From Gemmatimonadaceae bacterium (GTDB taxonomy: Bacteria > Gemmatimonadota > Gemmatimonadetes > Gemmatimonadales > Gemmatimonadaceae): DNA of 13,344 bases. The translations under genes were made by a program, and so were the position numbers. How positions within the stretch are numbered: the stretch's first letter is position 1; the number at the start of each line of letters is the position of its first letter. Location: NCBI GenBank assembly GCA_017881545.1, contig JADGQU010000033.1, forward strand, positions 1 through 13,344, written 5' to 3'. Positions 6,549-12,651 of this stretch are shown piece after piece. The notes beneath the pieces are model-generated. The model was not told where the DNA came from and ran no database searches. It saw only the letters and a list, made by a program, of their open reading frames with translations.

Positions 6549-6890
6549 ATGAGCCGCGACGGAGCCCCGGGAATCTCAGCCTCAATGCCTGATTCGGCTG
6601 CTCCGCCCCGTCTGTGGAATCGCCCCGCGGTGACAATTGAGGAGCGCGCGCTCGAGCTCGAGAGGCTCGAAAAAGAGACTAAATCCCAGAAGACAGCGCT
6701 GTATCTCCGCTACGGTTTCGAATATCTCGTTTGGTTTGTCGTCGGACTGTTTCTGCTTTTCTGGTCGTTCCGCACCAGCGATCCACGGTATGCGAGACTC
6801 GCCTTCTGGGGAGGAATCGGACTGGGAGATGCCGGAATGCTCATGACTCTGATCCGTGCCAGAAAGGAGGCAGAACGACGCGGCCTGTAG
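6549..6890 (+). CDS. Small membrane protein, two predicted transmembrane helices, unknown function
   Basis: 113 aa, not recognised. The N-terminal 25 residues are polar and proline-rich. Residues 28-50 form a charged, probably helical or coiled stretch (EERALELERLEKETKSQK). Two hydrophobic helices follow, about 56-74 (aromatic-rich, FEYLVWFVVGLFLLFW) and 83-102, linked by a short polar loop. The tail RARKEAERRGL is basic, so both termini probably face the cytoplasm. ATG 6549 is chosen because it gives the longest frame and fits the leaderless promoter; M13 is an alternative start. It shares a divergent region with the FNR gene and is directly followed by the acetyltransferase, so the two may be co-transcribed. 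Confidence 0.7.
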   Translation: MSRDGAPGISASMPDSAAPPRLWNRPAVTIEERALELERLEKETKSQKTALYLRYGFEYLVWFVVGLFLLFWSFRTSDPRYARLAFWGGIGLGDAGMLMTLIRARKEAERRGL

Positions 6891-6916
6891 CCGAGCCCGC
6901 TAGGGGTGAGCAGCCC

Positions 6917-7462
6917 ACACTCACCACCAAGCGACTCACGCTTCGCCCCTTCGTTGCCGACGATGCGTTCGACGTCGAGCGGTTCGCCGGAATGCGTGAG
7001 ATCGCCGACACTACGCTCAACATTCCGCATCCCTACCCGCACGGCAGAGCGGCCGCGTGGATTGCCGCCCATGCGCCGGCCTGGAACGAGGGAAGCAACG
7101 CGACGTTTGCGATCGTCGACAACGTGACGCACCGGCTGGCGGGTGCGATCAGTCTCATGATCAAGCCCGAGCATCGCCGTGCCGAGCTCGGATACTGGGT
7201 CGCCGTTCACAGCTGGAAGCGCGGTTACGCGACCGAGGCCAGCCAGCGCGTCATCGATTTCGGCTTCGAAGTGCTCGGTCTTCACCGAATCGAATCACGC
7301 CACTTCCTCCGCAACCCTGCCTCGGGACGGGTCATGCAGAAGGTCGGCATGCAGAAGGAGGGAGTGGAGCGAGACTGGGCGATCAAGTGGGATCGTTTCG
7401 AGAGCCTCGCGGTCTATTCTATCCTCGAGCCGGAGTGGAAGGCGGCGCGCGGCGCCAGGTAA
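6917..7462 (+). CDS. GNAT acetyltransferase, RimJ/RimL type; start codon unresolved
   Basis: From 6917 the frame reads TLTTKRLTLRPF, the standard first strand of RimJ/RimL-like N-acetyltransferases, and continues with ELGYWVAVHSWKRGYATEA (acetyl-CoA-binding motif A), GLHRIESRHFLRNPASGRVMQKVGM and a W/F-rich end; 181 residues, normal length. These enzymes acetylate protein N-termini, small amines or antibiotics; substrate unknown. No ATG, GTG or TTG lies in frame between 6734 and 6917. The far upstream ATG (6731) would overlap the previous gene by 160 nt; the next ATG (6992) would cut off the first strand. A GTG at 6906 is one base out of frame: one extra C in the CCC run at 6914-6916 would give VSSPTLTTKRL, an ideal start. 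So either a base is missing or initiation is unusual. The listed start is the first conserved codon. Confidence 0.8.
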   Translation, partial: TLTTKRLTLRPFVADDAFDVERFAGMREIADTTLNIPHPYPHGRAAAWIAAHAPAWNEGSNATFAIVDNVTHRLAGAISLMIKPEHRRAELGYWVAVHSWKRGYATEASQRVIDFGFEVLGLHRIESRHFLRNPASGRVMQKVGMQKEGVERDWAIKWDRFESLAVYSILEPEWKAARGAR

Positions 7463-7499
7463 CACGGCCCGCTGAGAGGCAAGCTCCCGGCGCGCAACT

Positions 7500-7742
7500 C
7501 TACTCGTCCAGCGGCTCGACGCTGACTTGGGCGGTGCCGTCTTCTTTGTACTGCACACTCACGCTCCAGGGCTGGCAGCAAACCTCGCAGTCCTCGACGT
7601 ATTCCTGCGCTGATCCACCGCCCGGATCGATGACGATCTCGATCGTCTCGTTGCAGTACGGACAATAAACCGTCGCCTCCGTCTCGGCAGTTCCGTCGCC
7701 GAGCGGAAATTCCTGGTCCGGCACGTCTTCTTCATCTTCCAA
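7500..7742 (-). CDS. CPXCG-motif cysteine-rich protein (small zinc-ribbon-like)
   Basis: 80 aa. The core VYCPYCNETIEIVID and the second knuckle EYVEDCEVCCQPW match the CPXCG cysteine-rich family, in which two Cys pairs are thought to hold a metal, probably zinc: C27/C30 and C52/C55 (with an extra C56). Here the first motif is CPYCN rather than CPxCG. The first 22 residues are acidic and variable. TTG 7742 is taken as start because GGAGAGA (complement of 7747-7753) lies four bases upstream; the next in-frame option, GTG at codon 7, lacks a comparable site. Function of the family is unknown. It is convergent to the GNAT gene and divergent from the cobalamin adenosyltransferase gene. Confidence 0.85.
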   Translation of the reverse strand: MEDEEDVPDQEFPLGDGTAETEATVYCPYCNETIEIVIDPGGGSAQEYVEDCEVCCQPWSVSVQYKEDGTAQVSVEPLDE

Positions 7743-7746
7743 ACGG

Positions 7747-7753
7747 TCTCTCC
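7747..7753 (-). promoter_or_regulatory. Ribosome-binding site fixing the TTG start of the CPXCG gene
   Basis: On the minus strand the sequence reads GGAGAGA, four bases before TTG (7742-7740). It is the only good Shine-Dalgarno match in this upstream region. Confidence 0.6.
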
Positions 7754-7777
7754 GTTGAGATCGGACTTTGAAACTAC

Positions 7778-7798
7778 AACTGAAGGTAGTCTTCAGTT
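7778..7798. promoter_or_regulatory. Perfect 8-bp inverted repeat, candidate operator
   Basis: AACTGAAG (7778-7785) and CTTCAGTT (7791-7798) are exact reverse complements around a 5-bp centre (GTAGT). It sits in the 79-bp divergent region between the CPXCG gene and the cobalamin adenosyltransferase gene. A TAGATT hexamer (7809-7814), seven bases before ATG 7822, could be the -10 of a nearly leaderless transcript, which would put the repeat over the -35 region, a classic repressor position. A small RNA hairpin is the other reading. No T-run follows, so it is not a terminator. Confidence 0.45.
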
Positions 7799-7821
7799 CG
7801 CAGTTCCGTAGATTCCAGCCG

Positions 7822-8367
7822 ATGAAGATTTATACGAAGACCGGGGACGCAGGAGACACCGGCCTGTTCGGCGGCGGCCGGGTCCAGAAGGACGACCCGC
7901 GCGTCGAAGCCTACGGCGACGTCGACGAGCTGAATGCCGTCATCGGGATGGCGCGCGCAGTCGAACCGCTACCGCGCATCGACGAAGTCCTGGTCCCGAT
8001 GCAGCGCGATCTCTTCAGCATCGGCGCCCTGCTCGCGACGCCGGACCTGGAGAAAATGCACAGCCATCTGAGCAAAGCGAACATCGACGACCGGCGGATC
8101 AAGGACCTGGAGCGCGCGATCGACGACTGCGAGAAGGAGCTGGAGCCCCTCAAGGCGTTCATCATTCCCGGCGGAAGTCTCAAGGGAGCTACGCTTCACG
8201 TCGCCCGAACGGTTTGCCGGCGAGCCGAGCGGAGGGTCGTGCACCTCCAGAAGGAGGTCGAGATCCCATCCCTCGTAGTCATCTACTTGAACAGGCTGTC
8301 GGATCTCCTTTTTGTGCTCGCGCGCGTCGCGAACGTGCGCTCTGGCGCGGGTGAAGTAACCTGGTAG
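7822..8367 (+). CDS. PduO-type corrinoid (ATP:cob(I)alamin) adenosyltransferase
   Basis: 181 aa from ATG 7822. It transfers the adenosyl group of ATP to cob(I)alamin, making coenzyme B12 in the cytosol. Seen: the N-terminal ATP-binding signature IYTKTGDAGDTGLFGGGR (3-20), YGDVDELNA (31-39), FIIPGGS (113-119), the ARTVCRRAER segment (128-137) and YLNRLSDLLFVLAR (155-168); all are hallmarks of the trimeric PduO/MMAB family. The frame extends upstream to a TTG at 7768, but homologues start with MKIYTKTGD, so 7822 is used. No cobalamin riboswitch was seen upstream. The stop codon TAG overlaps the aroB GTG start by one base, so the pair is translationally coupled, an unusual partnership for this enzyme. 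Confidence 0.93.
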   Translation: MKIYTKTGDAGDTGLFGGGRVQKDDPRVEAYGDVDELNAVIGMARAVEPLPRIDEVLVPMQRDLFSIGALLATPDLEKMHSHLSKANIDDRRIKDLERAIDDCEKELEPLKAFIIPGGSLKGATLHVARTVCRRAERRVVHLQKEVEIPSLVVIYLNRLSDLLFVLARVANVRSGAGEVTW

Positions 8368-9449
8368 TGCCACGCGAGATCCTTTTGGGCACCACCTCAA
8401 TCCGGATTGGCCAAGGACTCCTGGCCGCGGCCGGATCCGTCGCGCGCGAGCTAGCGCCCGCCCATCGGTACGCAATAATCACCGATTCCAACGTCGGTCC
8501 GTTGTACGCGGAAAAGGTCCGGGGTCAGCTCGAAAAGGATCGCTCCGACACCCTCACGATCCCCGCCGGCGAGTCGAACAAAACCCGCGAAACCTGGTCC
8601 CGACTCACCGACCAAATGCTCGCCAAAAGGTATGGGCGAGATTCGGCTGTAATTGCGCTCGGAGGCGGGGTCGTAGGCGATCTCGCCGGGTTCGTCGCCG
8701 CGACCTTCATGCGCGGCATCCCGGTGGTCCAGATTCCCACGACTTTGGTCGCCATGGTCGATGCCTCGATCGGTGGGAAAACCGCGGTGGATACCCCAGC
8801 GGGGAAGAATCTGGTGGGCGCTTTCCACCCTCCTACTGCTGTGCTTGTTGACCCGCAACTCCTTGCCACGCTTCCACTTAGAGAAATGCGTGCAGGATTT
8901 GCAGAGATTTTCAAGCATGGCGTAATCGCGGACGACGTTTATCTTCGTGAGGTCGCCAGCAATGCTCCAGAGATGCTGTCGGCGGGCGGTTCGGCGAGTG
9001 ACAGGATGCTCTCGCTCATCGTCCGTAGCGTAGAGATAAAGGCCGACATTGTCTCACGTGATGAACGGGAGGAAGGCCTTCGAAAAACTCTCAATTTTGG
9101 CCACACGATTGGCCACGCCATCGAGCTGGTTAGCGGCTACTCACTGCTACATGGTGAGGCTGTCGCAATCGGGATGGCACTGGAGAGCAGGCTCGCCGAA
9201 CGAATCGGCGTAGCCAGGAGCGGAACGGCGGCCATGATCATCAAGGCGCTGCAGTCCGCCGGACTCCCGACCGACCTCCCACCCGGCTTTGAGCCGGACG
9301 CGGTCATCGAGGCGATGAAGTCGGATAAGAAGGGAGTGTCAGGCAGGACGAGGTTCGCCCTACCCCTTCGCGTTGGAGCGATGGCCGGGGCAGAGACGGG
9401 ATGGACGGTTCCAGTCAGTGACGATCAACTTCGGGAGGTGCTCGCATGA
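8367..9449 (+). CDS. aroB: 3-dehydroquinate synthase
   Basis: 360 aa, full length, GTG start. It converts DAHP to 3-dehydroquinate, second step of the shikimate pathway, using NAD+ and a divalent metal. Seen: the NAD-binding GGGVVGDLAGF (99-109), PTTLVAMVDASIGGKTAVD (124-142), GKNLVGAFHPP (146-156), and LNFGHTIGH (242-250). Metal ligands by family position are E180 (GFAEIFKHG), H246 and H262 (LHGEAVAIGM). SDKK near the C-terminus is also conserved. It overlaps the upstream adenosyltransferase by 1 nt and the downstream 3D-domain gene by 4 nt (ATGA), so the three form one operon. Nothing is missing or odd in the active site. Confidence 0.96.
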   Translation: MPREILLGTTSIRIGQGLLAAAGSVARELAPAHRYAIITDSNVGPLYAEKVRGQLEKDRSDTLTIPAGESNKTRETWSRLTDQMLAKRYGRDSAVIALGGGVVGDLAGFVAATFMRGIPVVQIPTTLVAMVDASIGGKTAVDTPAGKNLVGAFHPPTAVLVDPQLLATLPLREMRAGFAEIFKHGVIADDVYLREVASNAPEMLSAGGSASDRMLSLIVRSVEIKADIVSRDEREEGLRKTLNFGHTIGHAIELVSGYSLLHGEAVAIGMALESRLAERIGVARSGTAAMIIKALQSAGLPTDLPPGFEPDAVIEAMKSDKKGVSGRTRFALPLRVGAMAGAETGWTVPVSDDQLREVLA

Positions 9450-10270
9450 AAATTCGCAGAATCTCTCGGCCTGCCCTTGCACCAGGGGCGGCTAACGACC
9501 GCCCGTCCCGCCAACCGCGGGTCGAGCTCGTTCGCACGCTCGTCGCCGTAACCCTCGCCGTCGCACTCATCGGAACGGGAGCGATCGCCCTTCCCTCAAT
9601 CGCTCCCGTCGCGGCCGGAATCGAGATTCCAGCTCGCAAGGGACCGCAGCTCGAGCCCGACGCACTAGCGGACATCGAAAGCATTCACGAAGCCGCCGGG
9701 AGGCTCGGTGGTCCGCTCGCGGAAACCGTGTCCGAGATCGCAAAGTCGCTTCCGTCCACGGCGGCGAGAGTCGCGAAGGCTACGACGACCGTGACCAGGC
9801 CCATCGCCAATGGCGTCGACATATTTCCGTCAAACGCGAGGATCATCCGCGCTACCGCTCACGAAGCGATCAGGATGAAGAAGGGAATCATCCCGCTCAT
9901 ACCGGGGAAGTTCACTCGCGCCCAGAACGGAGTCACCATTCCGGTGTCCCTCACCCAGTATTGCGTGCAGGGTGAAACGCGTCGTGGACGCCTGACTCGC
10001 CATGGAATCGTCGCCGCCGACCCACGCATCTTCCCGCTCGCGCGCTACGTCGAAGTCTTCCTCGGCGAAGAATACCTCGGCCGCTACCTCGTGGACGACA
10101 CCGGCGGCAACGTGCTCGGCGCGACGCTCGACATCTGGAATCCCGACTGCAAAGAGGCAGCGCGCTTCGGGCGTCACTGGGGTAGCGCGGTACTAGTAGC
10201 GCGCGAAATAGAGCAGGTCCCGAATGAGGCACTCGTGCCCACCCGCTGGGACGGACTCGCAAAGCGCTAG
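9446..10270 (+). CDS. Membrane-anchored 3D-domain protein (MltA/YuiC-like fold)
   Basis: 274 aa. After a basic N-terminus a single hydrophobic segment (about 30-50) acts as signal anchor, so the rest is likely periplasmic. Residues 60-150 are a helical, Ala/Thr-rich spacer. The C-terminal domain (about 164-254) is the 3D domain, named for its three conserved aspartates: D192 in GIVAADPRIFPLA, D218 in LVDDTGG and D229 in GATLDIW, with AARFGRHWGSAVLV closing the fold. Proteins with this domain include lytic transglycosylases and spore germination/resuscitation factors that cut peptidoglycan strands; activity here is inferred. Cysteines C173 and C235 could form a disulfide. It is the last gene of the adenosyltransferase-aroB operon and is followed by a terminator. 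Confidence 0.88.
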   Translation: MKIRRISRPALAPGAANDRPSRQPRVELVRTLVAVTLAVALIGTGAIALPSIAPVAAGIEIPARKGPQLEPDALADIESIHEAAGRLGGPLAETVSEIAKSLPSTAARVAKATTTVTRPIANGVDIFPSNARIIRATAHEAIRMKKGIIPLIPGKFTRAQNGVTIPVSLTQYCVQGETRRGRLTRHGIVAADPRIFPLARYVEVFLGEEYLGRYLVDDTGGNVLGATLDIWNPDCKEAARFGRHWGSAVLVAREIEQVPNEALVPTRWDGLAKR

Positions 10271-10299
10271 CTCGCCTCTCTCGGGAGCTCGACGATTCC

Positions 10300-10320
10300 A
10301 GTCGCTCGGTAGCGACTTTT
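10300..10320 (+). terminator. Rho-independent terminator after the 3D-domain gene
   Basis: GTCGCT (10301-10306), loop CGGT, AGCGAC (10311-10316), plus one A-T pair outside, followed by TTTT. It lies 30 nt after the stop codon and closes the adenosyltransferase-aroB-3D operon. The T-run is short. Confidence 0.65.
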
Positions 10321-10344
10321 CAGAGCGCCAACTGGCCCTACAAT
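10317..10344 (+). promoter_or_regulatory. Candidate sigma70-type promoter for the 58-aa membrane peptide gene
   Basis: TTTTCA (10317-10322), 16-bp spacer, TACAAT (10339-10344, five of six matches). It starts inside the T-run of the preceding terminator, and would give a leader of about 37 nt. Confidence 0.4.
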
Positions 10345-10387
10345 TGCTCGATTGAGTCGCGAAATTCCTTAAACCCGAGAGCGCTCA

Positions 10388-10564
10388 ATGTCCTCATTCA
10401 GCACCTACCTGATCGGATTCATCGTCCTCATCATTGGTCTTGCGATCGGCGCCGTTCTTGTCGGTGTCCCGACCATTTGGGTCACCGTTGGGGCCGTTGT
10501 ACTGATCGGAATCGGCATTGTGAGCGCCACAACCCGAACAAAGCCCAAAGATCCGCAAGCCTGA
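10388..10564 (+). CDS. Small two-helix membrane peptide, unknown function
   Basis: 58 aa, start ATG preceded by GAGAG (10377-10381) at ribosome-binding distance. Nearly the whole chain is hydrophobic: helix one about residues 7-27 (LIGFIVLIIGLAIGAVLVGV), a PTIW turn at 28-31, helix two about 32-48, then a polar tail TTRTKPKDPQA. Glycines are spaced every few residues in both helices, which favours tight helix packing. The candidate promoter, ribosome-binding site and placement between a terminator and the sigma-factor gene support it as real. No family is recognised; such peptides are often subunits or modulators of membrane complexes, but nothing here points to a partner. Confidence 0.7.
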   Translation: MSSFSTYLIGFIVLIIGLAIGAVLVGVPTIWVTVGAVVLIGIGIVSATTRTKPKDPQA

Positions 10565-10585
10565 GAGTGGCATGAAACATGGCTG

Positions 10586-10615
10586 TTGACGGTTGAGTGC
10601 GCCCCTAGTTAACGT
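10586..10615 (+). promoter_or_regulatory. Candidate promoter for the sigma-factor gene
   Basis: TTGACG (10586-10591, five of six matches), 18-bp spacer, TAACGT (10610-10615, a weak TANNNT-type -10). The leader to ATG 10687 would be about 65 nt. Confidence 0.35.
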
Positions 10616-10677
10616 GCGCCTCCAACAGCATGCCGGGGGCGCGTCAACCAGGCGCGTCGGTCGGTAATGTCGCTACC

Positions 10678-10683
10678 AAGGGG
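10678..10683 (+). promoter_or_regulatory. Ribosome-binding site deciding the sigma-factor start
   Basis: AAGGGG lies three bases before ATG 10687. The earlier in-frame ATG at 10630 has no Shine-Dalgarno match, so 10687 is preferred. Confidence 0.5.
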
Positions 10684-10686
10684 CTT

Positions 10687-11574
10687 ATGCAGACAACGGG
10701 CGAGAGTAGATCGAAAGGCTTCTTCCGTTCCTCCCCCTCTACCGCGTTCGACCAGTACCTCCAGGACATTCAAAAGCTTCCACTGATCACCGACGCTGAA
10801 GAAGAGCGTCGCCTCGCCCGCCGTGCACAAGCCGGTGACGAGAAAGCAGCAGAGCGGCTGGTCACCGCCAATCTTCGATTCGTAATCTCGTACGTGAAGA
10901 AGTACCAGGGCCACGGTCTCGACCTTGGCGAGCTCGTCGCGATAGGCAATGAAGGTCTGCTCAAGGCAGTGAGAAAGTTCGATCCCGATCAAGGCGTCAA
11001 GTTCATCTCCTACGCCGTGTGGTGGGTCCGCCAGGCAGTATTGAAGGCGTTGGCTGAACAAACACGAAGCGTTCGAATTCCGCTCAACCAGAATTCGCAG
11101 CTCATCAAGCTGGCACGTGCTCAGACCGTTCTCTCGCAGGTCCTCAAGCGCGATCCCACCGATAACGAAATTGGACGCCTGCTCGAAGAGACACCCGACG
11201 CGGTGCGTTCCGCCAAGCAGATGTCGGCGACGGAGATCTCGCTCGACGCCCCGATCGATCGATCGGATCGCGAGGCCTGCACGCTCGGCGAGCGCTTCGC
11301 CGGAGTTGATGGGGCTGAGATCGAGGATGTCACAGACTTCCATCTGATGCGCGAGTTCATCGATCGGGTGTTCCGGAAGTACCTCACCCCGCGCGAGCGA
11401 AAGATCCTTCACCTCTACTACGGCCTCGAGCAGGGCTCAGATGCGATGACGCTCGAGAAGATCGGTGCTCTGATGGGCGTCACCCGCGAGCGGATCAGAC
11501 AGATTCGTGAGCGCGCCTTCGAAAAGCTCCGTGAGTCGCCGGATGGTTCGGCCCTCGCGGGATTCTGGAGCTAG
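10687..11574 (+). CDS. rpoD: RNA polymerase primary-type sigma factor (RpoD/SigA family, short form)
   Basis: 295 aa from ATG 10687 (314 aa if 10630 is used). It directs core RNA polymerase to promoters. Seen in order: region 1.2 (about 21-50, DQYLQDIQKLPLIT), region 2 with NLRFVISYVKKY (62-73) and FISYAVWWVRQAV (106-118), which recognises and melts the -10 element, region 3 (about 136-215), and region 4 with LTPRERKILHLYYGL and the helix-turn-helix TLEKIGALMGVTRERIRQI (255-273) that reads the -35. Region 1.1 and the long non-conserved insert of proteobacterial RpoD are absent; this compact layout is that of the primary sigma factors of Bacteroidota and relatives. Whether it is the only group 1 sigma or a group 2 paralogue cannot be decided here. 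A strong terminator follows. Confidence 0.9.
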   Translation: MQTTGESRSKGFFRSSPSTAFDQYLQDIQKLPLITDAEEERRLARRAQAGDEKAAERLVTANLRFVISYVKKYQGHGLDLGELVAIGNEGLLKAVRKFDPDQGVKFISYAVWWVRQAVLKALAEQTRSVRIPLNQNSQLIKLARAQTVLSQVLKRDPTDNEIGRLLEETPDAVRSAKQMSATEISLDAPIDRSDREACTLGERFAGVDGAEIEDVTDFHLMREFIDRVFRKYLTPRERKILHLYYGLEQGSDAMTLEKIGALMGVTRERIRQIRERAFEKLRESPDGSALAGFWS

Positions 11575-11614
11575 ACCGCTGTAGCAGCGCGAATCGGACC
11601 TGACTAACGAACAG

Positions 11615-11650
11615 AAAAGACGCCGGCCGGGATTGGTCGGCGTCTTTCTT
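11615..11650 (+). terminator. Strong rho-independent terminator after the sigma-factor gene
   Basis: AAAGACGCCG (11616-11625) pairs perfectly with CGGCGTCTTT (11638-11647); three further inner pairs (one G-T) close on a six-base loop. The stem ends in TTTCTT. It lies 42 nt after the sigma stop codon and separates it from the next gene. Confidence 0.9.
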
Positions 11651-11720
11651 GTATAGGAGGTGGTCGCGCACTCGTTGGCTCGCCTCCTCCCCTCCTCCCT
11701 TCCTCAAGGCCCTTCTCCCG

Positions 11721-12638
11721 ATGGCACCGACATCAACCGCGCCCGCAGGTACGCGCGGCTCGAAGCTCAAGGCCTTTGTCAATGCCGCAGGCGGAAGCGC
11801 TGAAGCGGCACGTGAAGCCCTCACGGAGGCTGGGCTCGATTTCGAGATGGTTCAGCCTGGCGAGCTAGAGACGCGCCTCAAGCAGGAAATCGATGGCGGA
11901 GCGAGGCGCATCGTCGTCGCCGGCGGTGACGGCACGATCGCCACCGCCGCATCGCTCGTCGCCAAAAAAGACATCGAGCTGGCAATCCTCCCGGGCGGAA
12001 CTCTCAACCACTTCGCCAAGGATCACAACATTCCTGCCGACCTCGGCAAAGCAGCCACGGTCGCGGCTGAGGGCATTGTCGTCGGCGCCGATATCGGATA
12101 CGTCAACGACAGCCTGTTTCTGAACACGAGCTCGCTTGGCGCGTACGTCACCTTCGTCCGCGTTCGCGAGCGATTCGAGAAACACCTCGGCTATAGGATC
12201 GCGAGTTTCTTTGCCCTCATGAGAACCTGGGTGATGCTCCGCAGTTTTGCGGTGACGCTCGAAGTGGAAGGCGAGAAGAAGGTCTACCGTTCGTCAATGG
12301 TCTTCATCGGCGTGGGCGAGCGGGAGCTCAAGCTGCCCATACTCGGCAACCGGGTGAAGAACGGAAGGCGGGGGCTTCACGTCATGGTCGTCCAGGGCCG
12401 CAGGCGGGCGCGTTTGTTCGGCGTCGCACTCGCTGGAATTGCCAAGGGCACGAAGGAAGCAGAAAAGCTCCCCGAGTTCGACGATTTTCTCGTCGAGAGC
12501 TGTCGCATCGAGCTCACGAGGTCACACACCTTGATCGGTCTGGATGGCGAGCTCAAGGAAATGCGGACTCCACTCGATTACAGGATCGAGCGTGATGCGT
12601 TTCACATCGTCACCGCCCCGCCCGAGGTGGATGAATAG
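11721..12638 (+). CDS. Diacylglycerol kinase family protein (DagK/YegS/sphingosine-kinase fold)
   Basis: 305 aa from ATG 11721. The N-domain carries the nucleotide-binding signature GGDGT (68-72) in VVAGGDGTIATA and PGGTLNHFA (91-99); NTSSLGAYV (135-143) and GLDGEL near the C-terminus also fit the lipid-kinase family. Members phosphorylate diacylglycerol, related lipids or sphingoid bases at the inner membrane; substrate here unknown. A longer frame begins at a TTG at 11649, but that codon lies within the sigma-factor terminator, and the extra residues (rich in Arg, Ser, Pro) look non-coding, so 11721 is used; its ribosome-binding site (CAAGG) is weak. The oxidase gene starts 13 nt after its stop, suggesting co-transcription. 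Confidence 0.88.
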   Translation: MAPTSTAPAGTRGSKLKAFVNAAGGSAEAAREALTEAGLDFEMVQPGELETRLKQEIDGGARRIVVAGGDGTIATAASLVAKKDIELAILPGGTLNHFAKDHNIPADLGKAATVAAEGIVVGADIGYVNDSLFLNTSSLGAYVTFVRVRERFEKHLGYRIASFFALMRTWVMLRSFAVTLEVEGEKKVYRSSMVFIGVGERELKLPILGNRVKNGRRGLHVMVVQGRRRARLFGVALAGIAKGTKEAEKLPEFDDFLVESCRIELTRSHTLIGLDGELKEMRTPLDYRIERDAFHIVTAPPEVDE

Positions 12639-12651
12639 CTAAATTCCACGG

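Noticed and set aside
6731..6916. N-terminal extension of the GNAT protein to ATG 6731
   Set aside because: It would overlap the membrane-protein gene by 160 nt in another frame and the extra 62 residues resemble nothing in the family.
7755..7790. Standard -35/-10 promoter for the adenosyltransferase from TTGAGA (7755-7760)
   Set aside because: No acceptable -10 hexamer is found 16-18 bp downstream.
10609..11412. 267-aa reverse-strand ORF
   Set aside because: Antisense shadow of the sigma-factor gene; no known domain.
11649..11720. TTG start at 11649 for the lipid-kinase-family gene
   Set aside because: The codon lies in the T-run of the sigma terminator and the extra 24 residues look non-coding.
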